The notes below the pieces were generated by a model. That model had not been told where the DNA came from, did no database searches, and saw only the letters and a list, made by a program, of their open reading frames with translations. This document shows positions 7,583 to 15,152 of a DNA stretch of 64,000 bases, piece by piece. Within the stretch, counting starts at the first letter, position 1. Every line of letters begins with the position of its first letter. The position numbers and the translations under genes are program-made. Origin of the DNA: Deltaproteobacteria bacterium (GTDB lineage: Bacteria; Myxococcota_A; UBA9042; PHBI01). The stretch lies in NCBI GenBank assembly GCA_020632715.1, contig JACKFA010000003.1, positions 62,001-126,000 of the forward strand, given 5' to 3'.

Positions 7583-9880
7583 TCAGACGGAGGTCCGGCG
7601 CCGCCGCGTCGCCGCGAGCGCGAGCACGCCGAGGAGCCCGGCCAGGGGGCCGCCGCCGGCCTCGCCGCCGCCTGCGCAGCCCGAGCTCTTCCGGCTCGTG
7701 AACGCCTGGCCGGAGGTGTCGCCGCCGACGCCGATGTCGCCGCCGCCCGCGCCGTCGTCGGCGCTCGTGGCGTCCGGCCCGGCGGTCGCCCCGTCGGGCG
7801 AGGACGTCGCGTCGGGCGTCGTCTCGCGGGTGTCGGAGTCGACGGTGTCCGGCTCGGGCTCGACGCGGCGCTCGACGCACGCGCCGCTCACGCAGGTGAG
7901 CCCGCTCTCGTCGCAGGCCGTCAGCGCGAGGCGCGGGCAGCCGCTCGTCTCCTCGGCGCAGGTCCAGGCGGTGTCGCCGTCGCAGCCGGAGGTGCCGGGC
8001 GTGCAGCTGTCGCACGCGCCCACGCAGACGCCGTCGGTGCACACGCCGCCGCCGGTGCAGGTCGTGCAGGTCCCGCCGCAGCCGTCGTCGTCGCCGCAGA
8101 AGCGCCCCTCGCAGCTCGGCTCGCAGGCGCCGGGGCAGTCGCGCGGCGCGTGGCCGGAGGGGTCGACGCCGGAGAAGGAGCAGTCGTACCAGCCGCTCGA
8201 GCCGTCCCAGCCGCAGCCGCCCTGGCAGGCCTGGGAGTACACGCGCTGCTGCTCGCAGTAGTAGAGGGTGCTGCCGTCGCAGCAGCCGGCGAACGGGATC
8301 CCGCCGCACGGGTCGGCGGCGACCTCGCAGCCGGTCGAGCAGTCGTTGCAGTCGCACTGCCACGCGGGGCCCCAGCAGGCCTCGAGCCCGTCGTCGCCGG
8401 GGACGCAGACGCCGTCGTAGCCGCCGGCCGGGGCCGCGCACTCGGCGCCGCCGCAGGTGCCGTCGGCCACCCAGTCGCCGGCCTCGATGGCGGGGATGGT
8501 GCGGGTCACGCAGTGGATGGCGCCCGAGTAGAAGGAGAGCTCGGTCGCGTCGACGTAGATGTGCTCCATGTCCGGGAGGACCTCGTTCCACGTGGCCTCG
8601 GCGGCGTCGCGGCTCGCGTTCCAGTCGGAGTAGGAGGGGTAGGCCGGCCAGAGGTTCAGGCCGTTGAAGAACGTGGAGTTGACGTAGGTGAAGGGGACGC
8701 GGCCGAAGCTCGAGTTGCGCGAGCCCGGCATGATGATGCGGGGGGCCGTGAAGCGGGAGCCGTCGGGCTTCACGTAGGCCTCGATGAACGCGGCGTCGTC
8801 GTCGAGGCGGGCGGCGTTGGTGGCCTGCTGCCCGGAGAAGGGGGCCTCGTACTTCCCGATGAGCACGCGGTGGTCGTCGAGGACCTTCAGGTACATGTCG
8901 ATGTGGCCGGTGCCGTCGTCGGTGATGCTGTGGAGGACGACGAGGTCCTTGCAGCCGACGTACTGGGCGAGGGTCGCGCGCATGGCGTCGGCGAAGGGGT
9001 GCGTCTGGAGCTGGGCGAGGGTGAGGGCCTCGATGCCCTCGTCGCAGGCGCCGTCGTAGCAGCTGAGGTTGTAGAGCTCGCGGTCGCCTGTGAAGCAGAT
9101 GCCGTCCGTCGTGGACTGGAAGGTGCCGCCCTCGACGGTGAGCGGGGCGCGGTACACGCTCGTGGTGGCCTCGTAGCCGAAGCCGGCGAGGTTGCGCGCG
9201 AGGACGGTCGGGAGGGCGTCGTCGAGGGGGCGCTCGTGGTAGTAGCGGAAGTCGGCGAACGCGAAGGTGTTGGCCTGCGTGTCGACGAGGGGGAGGGGGC
9301 CCGCGTCGATGAACCAGACGCTGTCGAGCGGGGCGTGGAGGAAGCGGATGGTGCTGCCGAGGCGCTCCGGGGGGACGCCGGCCGCGAGGATCCGCGAGGT
9401 GAGGCCGTTCTCGGCCTGGTTGCCGTCGACGAGGAACCAGACCTCGCCGTGTTCGGAGGCGTGCTGCGCGATGGAGACGAAGGTGGCCGTGGCGTTCGCC
9501 GAGGTGAGCATGTAGCCCGGGTACGACATCGTGATGGCGCGCATCGGCTCCCACTCGACCATGGGGCGGACGTGCGCGATGTTCGCGGGCGGGACGGTGA
9601 TGGCGAAGTGCTGCGGGTTCGCGGCGCGCTCGTTGTCGAACTCGTCGGCCTTGAGCGTCGCCTTCGTGGGGTTCACGCGGTGCGCCGGGAGGAGGCGCGG
9701 GTTCACGAGGAAGCGGCCCTCGGCGTCGAGGGGCGTCGCGGTGACGGCGGGGGCGGCGCCGGGGTCGGCGGCCGGTGCCGGGGCGGCCGGTTCGGCGGCG
9801 TTACAGGCGCCGAGGAGCCCGAGGAGCGCGGCGGCGGTGGCTGAGATGGCCGCGCGGCGGGGCAGGGCGAAGGACCTCAT
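7583..9880 (-). CDS. Secreted peptidylarginine/agmatine deiminase-like protein with MYXO-CTERM tail
   Basis: 765 residues; start at MRSFALPRRA with AGGAG nine bases upstream. A signal sequence ends in LLGAC, a lipobox with Cys26. Residues about 95-465 form a PAD_porph (bacterial peptidylarginine/agmatine deiminase) catalytic domain: 'VEWEPMRAITMSYPG', 'GHIDMYLKVL' with the His/Asp pair, and 'SGAIHCVTRTIP' with nucleophile Cys457. Members deiminate arginine side chains or agmatine to give citrulline or carbamoyl products. The C-terminal 290 residues are Cys-rich (CEGRFCGDDDGCGGTC and similar), followed by a Thr/Asp/Ser linker and GCAGGGEAGGG-hydrophobic helix-RRRRTSV, the MYXO-CTERM sorting pattern. 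Having both a lipobox and this tail is unusual. Confidence 0.88.
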   Translation of the reverse strand: MRSFALPRRAAISATAAALLGLLGACNAAEPAAPAPAADPGAAPAVTATPLDAEGRFLVNPRLLPAHRVNPTKATLKADEFDNERAANPQHFAITVPPANIAHVRPMVEWEPMRAITMSYPGYMLTSANATATFVSIAQHASEHGEVWFLVDGNQAENGLTSRILAAGVPPERLGSTIRFLHAPLDSVWFIDAGPLPLVDTQANTFAFADFRYYHERPLDDALPTVLARNLAGFGYEATTSVYRAPLTVEGGTFQSTTDGICFTGDRELYNLSCYDGACDEGIEALTLAQLQTHPFADAMRATLAQYVGCKDLVVLHSITDDGTGHIDMYLKVLDDHRVLIGKYEAPFSGQQATNAARLDDDAAFIEAYVKPDGSRFTAPRIIMPGSRNSSFGRVPFTYVNSTFFNGLNLWPAYPSYSDWNASRDAAEATWNEVLPDMEHIYVDATELSFYSGAIHCVTRTIPAIEAGDWVADGTCGGAECAAPAGGYDGVCVPGDDGLEACWGPAWQCDCNDCSTGCEVAADPCGGIPFAGCCDGSTLYYCEQQRVYSQACQGGCGWDGSSGWYDCSFSGVDPSGHAPRDCPGACEPSCEGRFCGDDDGCGGTCTTCTGGGVCTDGVCVGACDSCTPGTSGCDGDTAWTCAEETSGCPRLALTACDESGLTCVSGACVERRVEPEPDTVDSDTRETTPDATSSPDGATAGPDATSADDGAGGGDIGVGGDTSGQAFTSRKSSGCAGGGEAGGGPLAGLLGVLALAATRRRRTSV

Positions 9881-10134
9881 GTGCTCTCCTGACCTGGCGC
9901 CTGGCGGAGTGGGCCGGGCGCGGAGGTGAATCGTAGGAGGGGGGCGCGCACGCAGGCAAGGAGGGCGTGCGTATCGCTGTGTCACCGCGCGGGCGGCCCC
10001 GCGCAACGCGCCGCGGCGGGCGGCGTTCGATTCGGCGAACGCCGGGTGCTGTGGGCCGGAGGCGCGCGAGCGACCCGGCCTGCGTGGCGTGTTCGGCAGG
10101 CCGGGGGTGGAGCTGAAGGGCTCACGCGAGAAGC
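9881..10134. other. Intergenic region upstream of the deiminase gene
   Basis: 254 bases between selC and the start of the deiminase-like gene. Apart from the ribosome binding site AGGAG at 9889-9893 nothing convincing is seen. A reading frame on the minus strand is open across it and through selC, but that is not evidence of coding because the tRNA occupies part of it. Confidence 0.5.
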
Positions 10135-10232
10135 TGGCGGAAGCGCAGGAGAATCGAACTCCCCCAGGACGCCTCTCGGCGCCCCACGACGGTTTTGAAG
10201 ACCGCGCGACCCACCAGGACCGACGCGCTTCC
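10135..10232 (-). tRNA. selC: Selenocysteine tRNA (tRNA-Sec, anticodon TCA)
   Basis: 98 nucleotides read on the minus strand. An 8-bp acceptor stem GGAAGCGC/GCGCTTCC is followed by discriminator G and an encoded CCA. A 6-bp D stem (with G-U pairs), an anticodon arm with loop CTTCAAA (anticodon TCA at 10196-10198), a long variable arm (GGGGCGCC-GAGA-GGCGTCCT) and a T arm with TTCGATT complete the structure. The 8-bp acceptor, long D stem and UCA anticodon are specific to tRNA-Sec. It inserts selenocysteine at UGA codons with SelB; no selA, selB, selD or SECIS-bearing gene is in the window. It lies between two genes for Cys-rich MYXO-CTERM proteins. Confidence 0.96.
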
Positions 10233-10239
10233 GCCGTCG

Positions 10240-10268
10240 AGGCTAGCGCGCCGGGGGCGGGCTCGCAA
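10240..10268 (-). promoter_or_regulatory. Putative sigma-70 promoter of selC
   Basis: On the minus strand TTGCGA (10263-10268) and TAGCCT (10240-10245) are 17 bases apart, and the selC 5' end lies seven bases beyond the -10 box. The match to consensus is partial (4/6 and 3/6), but spacing and distance to the tRNA fit well. Confidence 0.5.
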
Positions 10269-10318
10269 CGTCGCTTCATGTTGCGTTGCACACGCGATCA
10301 CGTGCGCATCGGCGGCCG

Positions 10319-12517
10319 CTACTCGAGCGTTCTCTTCGCGATCGCACAACGCCGCCGCCGGGTCAGCGCGACGCCGAGCAGCGCCAGCGCCGCGGCCCAC
10401 GCCGGCGCGCCGTCGCCGCCGCCGGCGCACCCCGACGCGGGCGGGAGCGGCAGCGGCTCGGCCACCGCGTCGGGCTCCGGCGCCCGCGTGTCCAGCACCG
10501 CCCCGTCGAGGCCGCCCGCCGCGTCCGTGCCGCCGTCGGGCCCGCCCGGCGTCGTGTCCGCCCCCGGCGAGCCCGTGTCCGCCTGCGTGTCGGCCGGCGT
10601 CGTCGCGTCGACCACGTCCACGACGTCGGCCTCGACCTCCACCGCCTCCACGACCTCGACCGCCTCGGCCTCCGCGACCGGCTCCGGCCCCGGCTCGGGT
10701 CCGGGCTCCGGGCCCGGCTCCGGCCCCGGCTCCGGCCCGGGATCGACCGCGCCCGCGTTCATCACGGCGCACACCTCGCCCCGGCACAGGTCGAGCGTCG
10801 TCGGGTCGTCGTCGCAGTCGCACGCGCTCAGGTGCGCGACCGCCGCGATGTCGCCGATCCACACGGTCCCGCTCCCGCCGCCCTGGGTCCGGCACGCGAG
10901 CGAGAGGTACTTCAGCGGCCCCGCGAGCGGGATCTCGAGCTCCGTCCAGCCGGCCCCGAGCTGCCCCGTGAGCGACGTGAGGTGCGCGTCCGCGTTCGCG
11001 TCGAGCTCGATCGACCCCGGCGCGTCCGCGCGCACCGAGATCCGCACGCTCTCGTACCCCGCGAGCCCCGCCCGCCGGAGCAGCGCCACGTTCCCGCCGA
11101 GCCCGCACGCGAGCCGGATCGCCTTGTCCCCGGCGTAGCGCGCGTGCGTCTCGTCGGTGAGCTCCGCCTGCGACGACTGCACCGTCAGCCCCGGCCCCAC
11201 CGCGTCGCGGAAGAGCCAGTACGGCGGCGCCTCGCATCCGGGCGCCTCGCAGGCCGCCACGCACGCGCCGGCCTCGCACCGCTCGCCGTCGCCGCACCCG
11301 CCGCACGTCCCGCCGCAGCCGTCCCAGCCGCACGCGCGCCCGTCGCAGCTCGGCGTGCACGGGATCGCGAGCGCGCCGATGTTCGCGTCGATCCAGGCCG
11401 CGCGCTGCGCGATCCACGTCTTCATGTGGTCCTTGACGCCCGTCCACGGCCCCGCCTGGTCGAAGTCCGCCGTCGCCGCCGCCGCGATGGACGGCGCCAC
11501 CCCGTCGATGAGCGCGAGCATCGCGTCCGTCGCGAGCGGCCCCTGCCGGAGCTCCTGCCACCGCCCGATGAGCCCCGAGACGAACGCCGGATCCGCCATC
11601 AACGTCGCCCACCACGGCTTCGTGTAGGGGTCCCACCCCGTGACGCCGCTGTCCGAGAGCGGGCCGTCGCCGTAGCCGAGGTTGATGTCCCAGATGGGCC
11701 CGGCGACGATGCGCCCGCCCGCGTCCTTCGAGAAGTAGCTCGACGTGTGGAACGCGTCCTTGTTGGCCGACAGCTGCTGCATGATCCACTCGTCGTGGAA
11801 CGACGTCGCGTCCATGTGCGCCGGCCACCCGAGCTCCGGGTCGCCGCCCGCCTCGAGGCTCACGAAGAGCTCGTTCAGCGCCGCCTCGAGGAACGCCGAC
11901 TGCGCCGCGTTCGGCTCCTTCGGGTACACGACCACGAACTCGTCGAGGTAGGGCTTGACGAAGGGCTCGTCGGGGTCGCGCTTGTCGAGCTTGAAGACGT
12001 AGCCGCGGTCGGGGTGCGCGTCGTCCGACTTCGCCACGTCCACGCGGTGCCGGTCGCGCTTGATCTTCTCGAAGAGGACGTAGAGCCCCTGCGCCTCGCC
12101 GTTCAGCGTGAGCGTCGCGAACTCCCCGCGCGGCGCCCACCGCCCGAGCGAGCGCGCGAGCGTGTAGGAGAACCAGTTCCGGAGCCCCGTCTGGTCGTGA
12201 TACGGGCCGTAGAAGACCCAGTCCTCCTCGATGGGCATCCCGAGGAGCGGCTGGTCGGGCTCGAGGTCGTCGCCCGCGGCGTCCCAGATCTCGACCGTGT
12301 AGGACTTCTTCGCGTAGCCGATCGACGAGGAGCCGCGCCACTTCACGCCGGCGTAGCCGTGGTAGTCGGTGCCGCCGCCCACGATGTCGAGGTCGCAGAG
12401 CACCTTGTCGTCGGCGTTGAGCGCCACGCCGCGCGAGTCGAGCGAGAGCGTCGGGAGGGGCGCTGGTGGCGCCGCGAGCACGAGCGCGAGCAGGGTCTCG
12501 GTGAGGTAGGGCAGCAT
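10319..12517 (-). CDS. Secreted CotH-kinase-family protein with MYXO-CTERM tail
   Basis: 732 residues from MLPYLTETLLALVLAAPPAPLP, a good signal peptide; the frame is open 66 codons further upstream but that part is low-complexity. Residues about 25-390 match CotH-type proteins, which are atypical kinases that phosphorylate secreted proteins: 'GYAGVKWRGSSSIGYAKKSYTVEI', 'NWFSYTLARSLGRWAP', 'GLYVLFEKIKRD', 'YVFKLDKRDP', 'NKDAFHTSSYFSKD' and 'GPIWDINLGYGD'. A Cys-rich module (CDGRACGWDGCGGTC) and a probable carbohydrate-binding-like beta domain follow. An acidic linker with five GPEP repeats leads to GCAGGGDGAPAWAAALALLGVALTRRRR, the MYXO-CTERM pattern. No clear ribosome binding site precedes the start. 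The Cys-rich module resembles that of the deiminase-like protein on the other side of selC. Confidence 0.87.
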   Translation of the reverse strand: MLPYLTETLLALVLAAPPAPLPTLSLDSRGVALNADDKVLCDLDIVGGGTDYHGYAGVKWRGSSSIGYAKKSYTVEIWDAAGDDLEPDQPLLGMPIEEDWVFYGPYHDQTGLRNWFSYTLARSLGRWAPRGEFATLTLNGEAQGLYVLFEKIKRDRHRVDVAKSDDAHPDRGYVFKLDKRDPDEPFVKPYLDEFVVVYPKEPNAAQSAFLEAALNELFVSLEAGGDPELGWPAHMDATSFHDEWIMQQLSANKDAFHTSSYFSKDAGGRIVAGPIWDINLGYGDGPLSDSGVTGWDPYTKPWWATLMADPAFVSGLIGRWQELRQGPLATDAMLALIDGVAPSIAAAATADFDQAGPWTGVKDHMKTWIAQRAAWIDANIGALAIPCTPSCDGRACGWDGCGGTCGGCGDGERCEAGACVAACEAPGCEAPPYWLFRDAVGPGLTVQSSQAELTDETHARYAGDKAIRLACGLGGNVALLRRAGLAGYESVRISVRADAPGSIELDANADAHLTSLTGQLGAGWTELEIPLAGPLKYLSLACRTQGGGSGTVWIGDIAAVAHLSACDCDDDPTTLDLCRGEVCAVMNAGAVDPGPEPGPEPGPEPGPEPGPEPVAEAEAVEVVEAVEVEADVVDVVDATTPADTQADTGSPGADTTPGGPDGGTDAAGGLDGAVLDTRAPEPDAVAEPLPLPPASGCAGGGDGAPAWAAALALLGVALTRRRRCAIAKRTLE
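10682..10742. repeat. 12-bp coding repeat (GPEP linker)
   Basis: About five tandem copies of a 12-bp unit of the form GGCTCCGGCCCC with drift at third positions. They encode the Gly-Pro-Glu-Pro repeats of the CotH-family protein linker. Such repeats can change copy number by slippage. Confidence 0.7.
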
Positions 12518-12872
12518 GATGTCCGCCGGGCGCGCGCCGCGGCCGCGGGAGACGGCGCCGCGACGAGGCGCCCACGCGCTCGGCGACGTCGGGCCCGCGC
12601 CCGGACGAGGCGACCCCGACGCGACGGTTGGATCGCGCAGAGCCTGGAAGGTCGCCCGCACACGGCTTCCCACCTCGTCTCTTCGAAGAGACATGGCCAG
12701 GCGACGCGATGTCAACGGCGAGGTTGCCGACCCCGCGATGACCCCGGTGACGAACCGGTCTCACGGCCCTTGATCGCGAGCGCGTCGTGCGCCATGTCCG
12801 GCGCGCGCGTGAGGTCGCGATCAGCGCGCCCCGGAGCGCGTTGCGCGCTCCAACCCCGCCGCCGAGGCCACC
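12518..12872. other. Divergent intergenic region with a perfect 16-bp palindrome
   Basis: 355 bases between the CotH-family gene (minus) and marC (plus). The only clear element is GTCTCTTCGAAGAGAC at 12677-12692, a perfect palindrome about 160 bases before the CotH start. It could be an operator. No convincing gene or RNA is seen in the rest. Confidence 0.5.
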
Positions 12873-13454
12873 GTGGACGACTTCCTGACCGTGTTCGTGC
12901 CCCTCTTCGTCGCCGTGAGCCCGCTCACCGTGCTGCCGCTCTTCCTCGGCATCGCGGACGGCCTCGACGAGCCGGCCGCCCGCCGCCTCGGCCGCGCCGG
13001 TGTGCTCACGGGCTTCATCGTCGCCGTCACGGTCATCCTCGTCGGCGGCGGCCTCTTCTCCTTCCTCGGGATCCGGGTCGACGATCTGCGCGTCGCGGGC
13101 GGGATCATCCTCTTCCTCATCTCCATCCACGACCTCATCCACTCGACCGAGGAGCGCCGCCACGCCTCGGTCGGCGACGACTACGGCGTGGTCCCGCTCG
13201 GCGTCCCGCTCATCGTCGGGCCGGCCACCCTCACCGCCTGCCTCGTCCTCGCGGACGTCCACGGGCGCCCGGTCGTCCTCCTCGCGCTCTCGGCGAACCT
13301 CCTCATCGTGCTCGCGCTCGTGATGTACGCGAAGCGCCTCGCCCGCCACCTGCGCCCGGCCGTGACGCGCGCGTTCGGCAAGGTCATGTCCCTCTTCCTC
13401 GCCGCCATCGCCGTCGCGATGGTGCGGACCGGCCTCCAGAACTTCGGCCTGTGA
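12873..13454 (+). CDS. MarC-family integral membrane protein
   Basis: 193 residues from GTG, with GAGG about nine bases upstream. Six hydrophobic segments are visible, beginning with FLTVFVPLFVAVSPLTVLPLFLG; conserved family features are the Pro in SPLTVLPLF, 'VGGGLFSFLGI', 'RVAGGIILFLISI' and 'VPLGVPLIVGPATLTACLVL' near the middle. MarC (UPF0056) proteins are inner-membrane proteins of uncertain function; the old link to multiple antibiotic resistance was not confirmed. Length is normal for the family (about 200). It stands alone, 64 bp before the DNA methylase gene. Confidence 0.93.
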   Translation: MDDFLTVFVPLFVAVSPLTVLPLFLGIADGLDEPAARRLGRAGVLTGFIVAVTVILVGGGLFSFLGIRVDDLRVAGGIILFLISIHDLIHSTEERRHASVGDDYGVVPLGVPLIVGPATLTACLVLADVHGRPVVLLALSANLLIVLALVMYAKRLARHLRPAVTRAFGKVMSLFLAAIAVAMVRTGLQNFGL

Positions 13455-13518
13455 GCGCCGCCGCTCGCCGGGCCGCCCCCCGATTGCGTTCTTCCCGCCC
13501 CTGCCGGAGACTCGCCGC

Positions 13519-14757
13519 GTGAAACGACAGCGGACCCACGCGCCCGGCCGGCGCGCTCTCTCGAACGTCGGTGGCCGCGCCCGCCTCGCTGGCGATCCCG
13601 CCGTCGCGAAGGCCCTCGCGAGCGCCGCGCGGCCGCCCGGCAAGGCCGATCCCCGCGCGCTGACCCACGGCTTCCACGCCTGGCCGGCGCGCATGCACCC
13701 CTTCACCGCGGGCGCCCTCATCGACGAGGGGCCGCCGGGCGTGGTCGCCGACCCCTTCATGGGCGGCGGCACCGTCGTCGTCGAGGCCCTCGTCGCCGGG
13801 CGCGCGGTCGTCGCGGCCGACGTGAACCCGGTCGCGCTCGAGGTCGCCTGGGCCCGCACGCGCCGCTGGAGCGGCGAGCGCCGGGCGGCCCTCGTCGCGC
13901 GCGCCCACCTGGCCGTCGAGGCGGCGCGCCGCTTCCGGCATGGGAAGCGCGTGGACGACGCGATCTGGAAGACCGAGAGCGAGTGGTTCGATCCGCCCGC
14001 GCTCGCGGAGGCGTGGAGCCTCGCCGAGGTGCTCGGGCACACGGAGGGCCCCGACGCGGACCTCGATCGCATGCTGCGGGTCTGCCTCTCCTCGGTGCTC
14101 GTGAAGGCCTCGAAGCAGGTCTCCGACTCGGTCCCCGTGAAGGACGCCGAGCACGCCTGGACCCCGGCGCGCCGCGTCGAGGACTGGTTCGTCGCGAAGG
14201 CCGAGGAGCACGCGGGCGCGCTCGCCGCGCTCCACCGCGCGATCCGCGCCGAGGGCCCGCCGCGCCTCCTCCTCGCCGACGCGCGCCGCCCCCCCGACGA
14301 CGTCGGCCCCGTCGCGCACGTCGTCACGTCGCCCCCCTATCCGGGCGTCTACGACTACGCCGCGCACCATGAGCGCCGCTACGCCCTCCTCGGGCTCGAC
14401 GCCGGGCTCGCGCGCTCGGCCGAGGTCGGCGCGCGCCGCTCCGTACGCGTCGTCGGCCGCGCGGACGCCGAGCGCCACTACGTGAACGACATCGCCGCCT
14501 TCCTCGCCGCCTGGGGGCGCCACCTCGAGCCCCGCGGGCGCGTGACGCTCGTGGTCGGCGACGGGCAGGCCCCGGACGGGCCGATCCCCACGCTCCCGCT
14601 CATCGCCGCGGCCGCCCGCGAGGCCGGCTTCGGGGTGCTCGCGAGCGTGAGCCAGCCGCGGCCCGCGTTCGGCCCGGGGCGCGGCAAGCGCCCGCCGGGC
14701 GGGCGCGACGGGAAGGAGGAGCACGTGATCGCGCTGACGCCGGCGGCCGCGACGTGA
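13519..14757 (+). CDS. DNA methyltransferase-like protein (N4-cytosine type), solitary
   Basis: 412 residues from GTG. Motif I is DPFMGGGTVVVEA (Asp78 on) with ADVNP downstream for S-adenosylmethionine binding. The catalytic motif is TSPPY (Ser271-Tyr274), the SPPY form usual in N4-cytosine rather than N6-adenine methylases. The motif order is I before IV, with about 190 residues in between where a target-recognition region could lie. No restriction endonuclease is adjacent, so it would be an orphan methylase; an RNA substrate cannot be excluded. The stop codon overlaps the GTG start of the MazG gene, and that gene overlaps moeA, giving a translationally coupled trio. Confidence 0.78.
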   Translation: MKRQRTHAPGRRALSNVGGRARLAGDPAVAKALASAARPPGKADPRALTHGFHAWPARMHPFTAGALIDEGPPGVVADPFMGGGTVVVEALVAGRAVVAADVNPVALEVAWARTRRWSGERRAALVARAHLAVEAARRFRHGKRVDDAIWKTESEWFDPPALAEAWSLAEVLGHTEGPDADLDRMLRVCLSSVLVKASKQVSDSVPVKDAEHAWTPARRVEDWFVAKAEEHAGALAALHRAIRAEGPPRLLLADARRPPDDVGPVAHVVTSPPYPGVYDYAAHHERRYALLGLDAGLARSAEVGARRSVRVVGRADAERHYVNDIAAFLAAWGRHLEPRGRVTLVVGDGQAPDGPIPTLPLIAAAAREAGFGVLASVSQPRPAFGPGRGKRPPGGRDGKEEHVIALTPAAAT

Positions 14758-15152
14758 GCGGGGCCGCGGGCGACGGGAGCGCGCCCGCTGCGCGCTGGAG
14801 CGAGGCCGAGACCCCCATCGCGACGCTCGCCGCGGCGCTCGCCGCGTTCAACCACGCGCGCGACTGGGAGCGCTTCCACACGCCGAAGGACCTCGCGATG
14901 GCGCTCTCCGTGGAGGCGTCCGAGCTGCTCGAGCTCTTCCTGTGGAAGCGGGACGGCGAACTCCCGCCGCGCGCGCGCCTCGAGGAGGAGCTCGGCGACG
15001 TCCTCATCACCCTCGTGAACCTCGCGCGCCGCCTCGGGGTGGACCTCCTCGCCGCGGCCGAGGCGAAGCTCGCCCTGAACGGGGAGCGCTACCCGGTCGC
15101 GCTCGCGCGCGGCAAGGCCTCGAAGTACGACCAGCTCGGAGAGGAGCCATGA
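14754..15152 (+). CDS. MazG-like nucleotide pyrophosphohydrolase
   Basis: 132 residues. The sequence follows the short all-alpha NTP-PPase pattern of MazG/RS21-C6 proteins: 'FNHARDWERFHTPKDLAMALSVEASELLELFLW', with metal-binding acidic residues in EASELLE and again in LEEELGDVLITLVNLARR (EELGD), then 'NGERYPVALARGKASKY'. These enzymes hydrolyse (d)NTPs to monophosphate and pyrophosphate and clean up non-canonical nucleotides such as modified dCTP. GTG start inside the stop of the methylase gene (GTGA) and ATGA overlap with moeA. Coupling to a cytosine methylase may reflect pool sanitation, which is inference. Confidence 0.9.
   Translation: MSGAAGDGSAPAARWSEAETPIATLAAALAAFNHARDWERFHTPKDLAMALSVEASELLELFLWKRDGELPPRARLEEELGDVLITLVNLARRLGVDLLAAAEAKLALNGERYPVALARGKASKYDQLGEEP

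Noticed and set aside
10122..14327. A 1401-codon minus-strand frame across CotH-family, marC and methylase genes
   Set aside because: Low-complexity Arg/Gly/Ala composition and conflict with three well supported genes and the selC tRNA.
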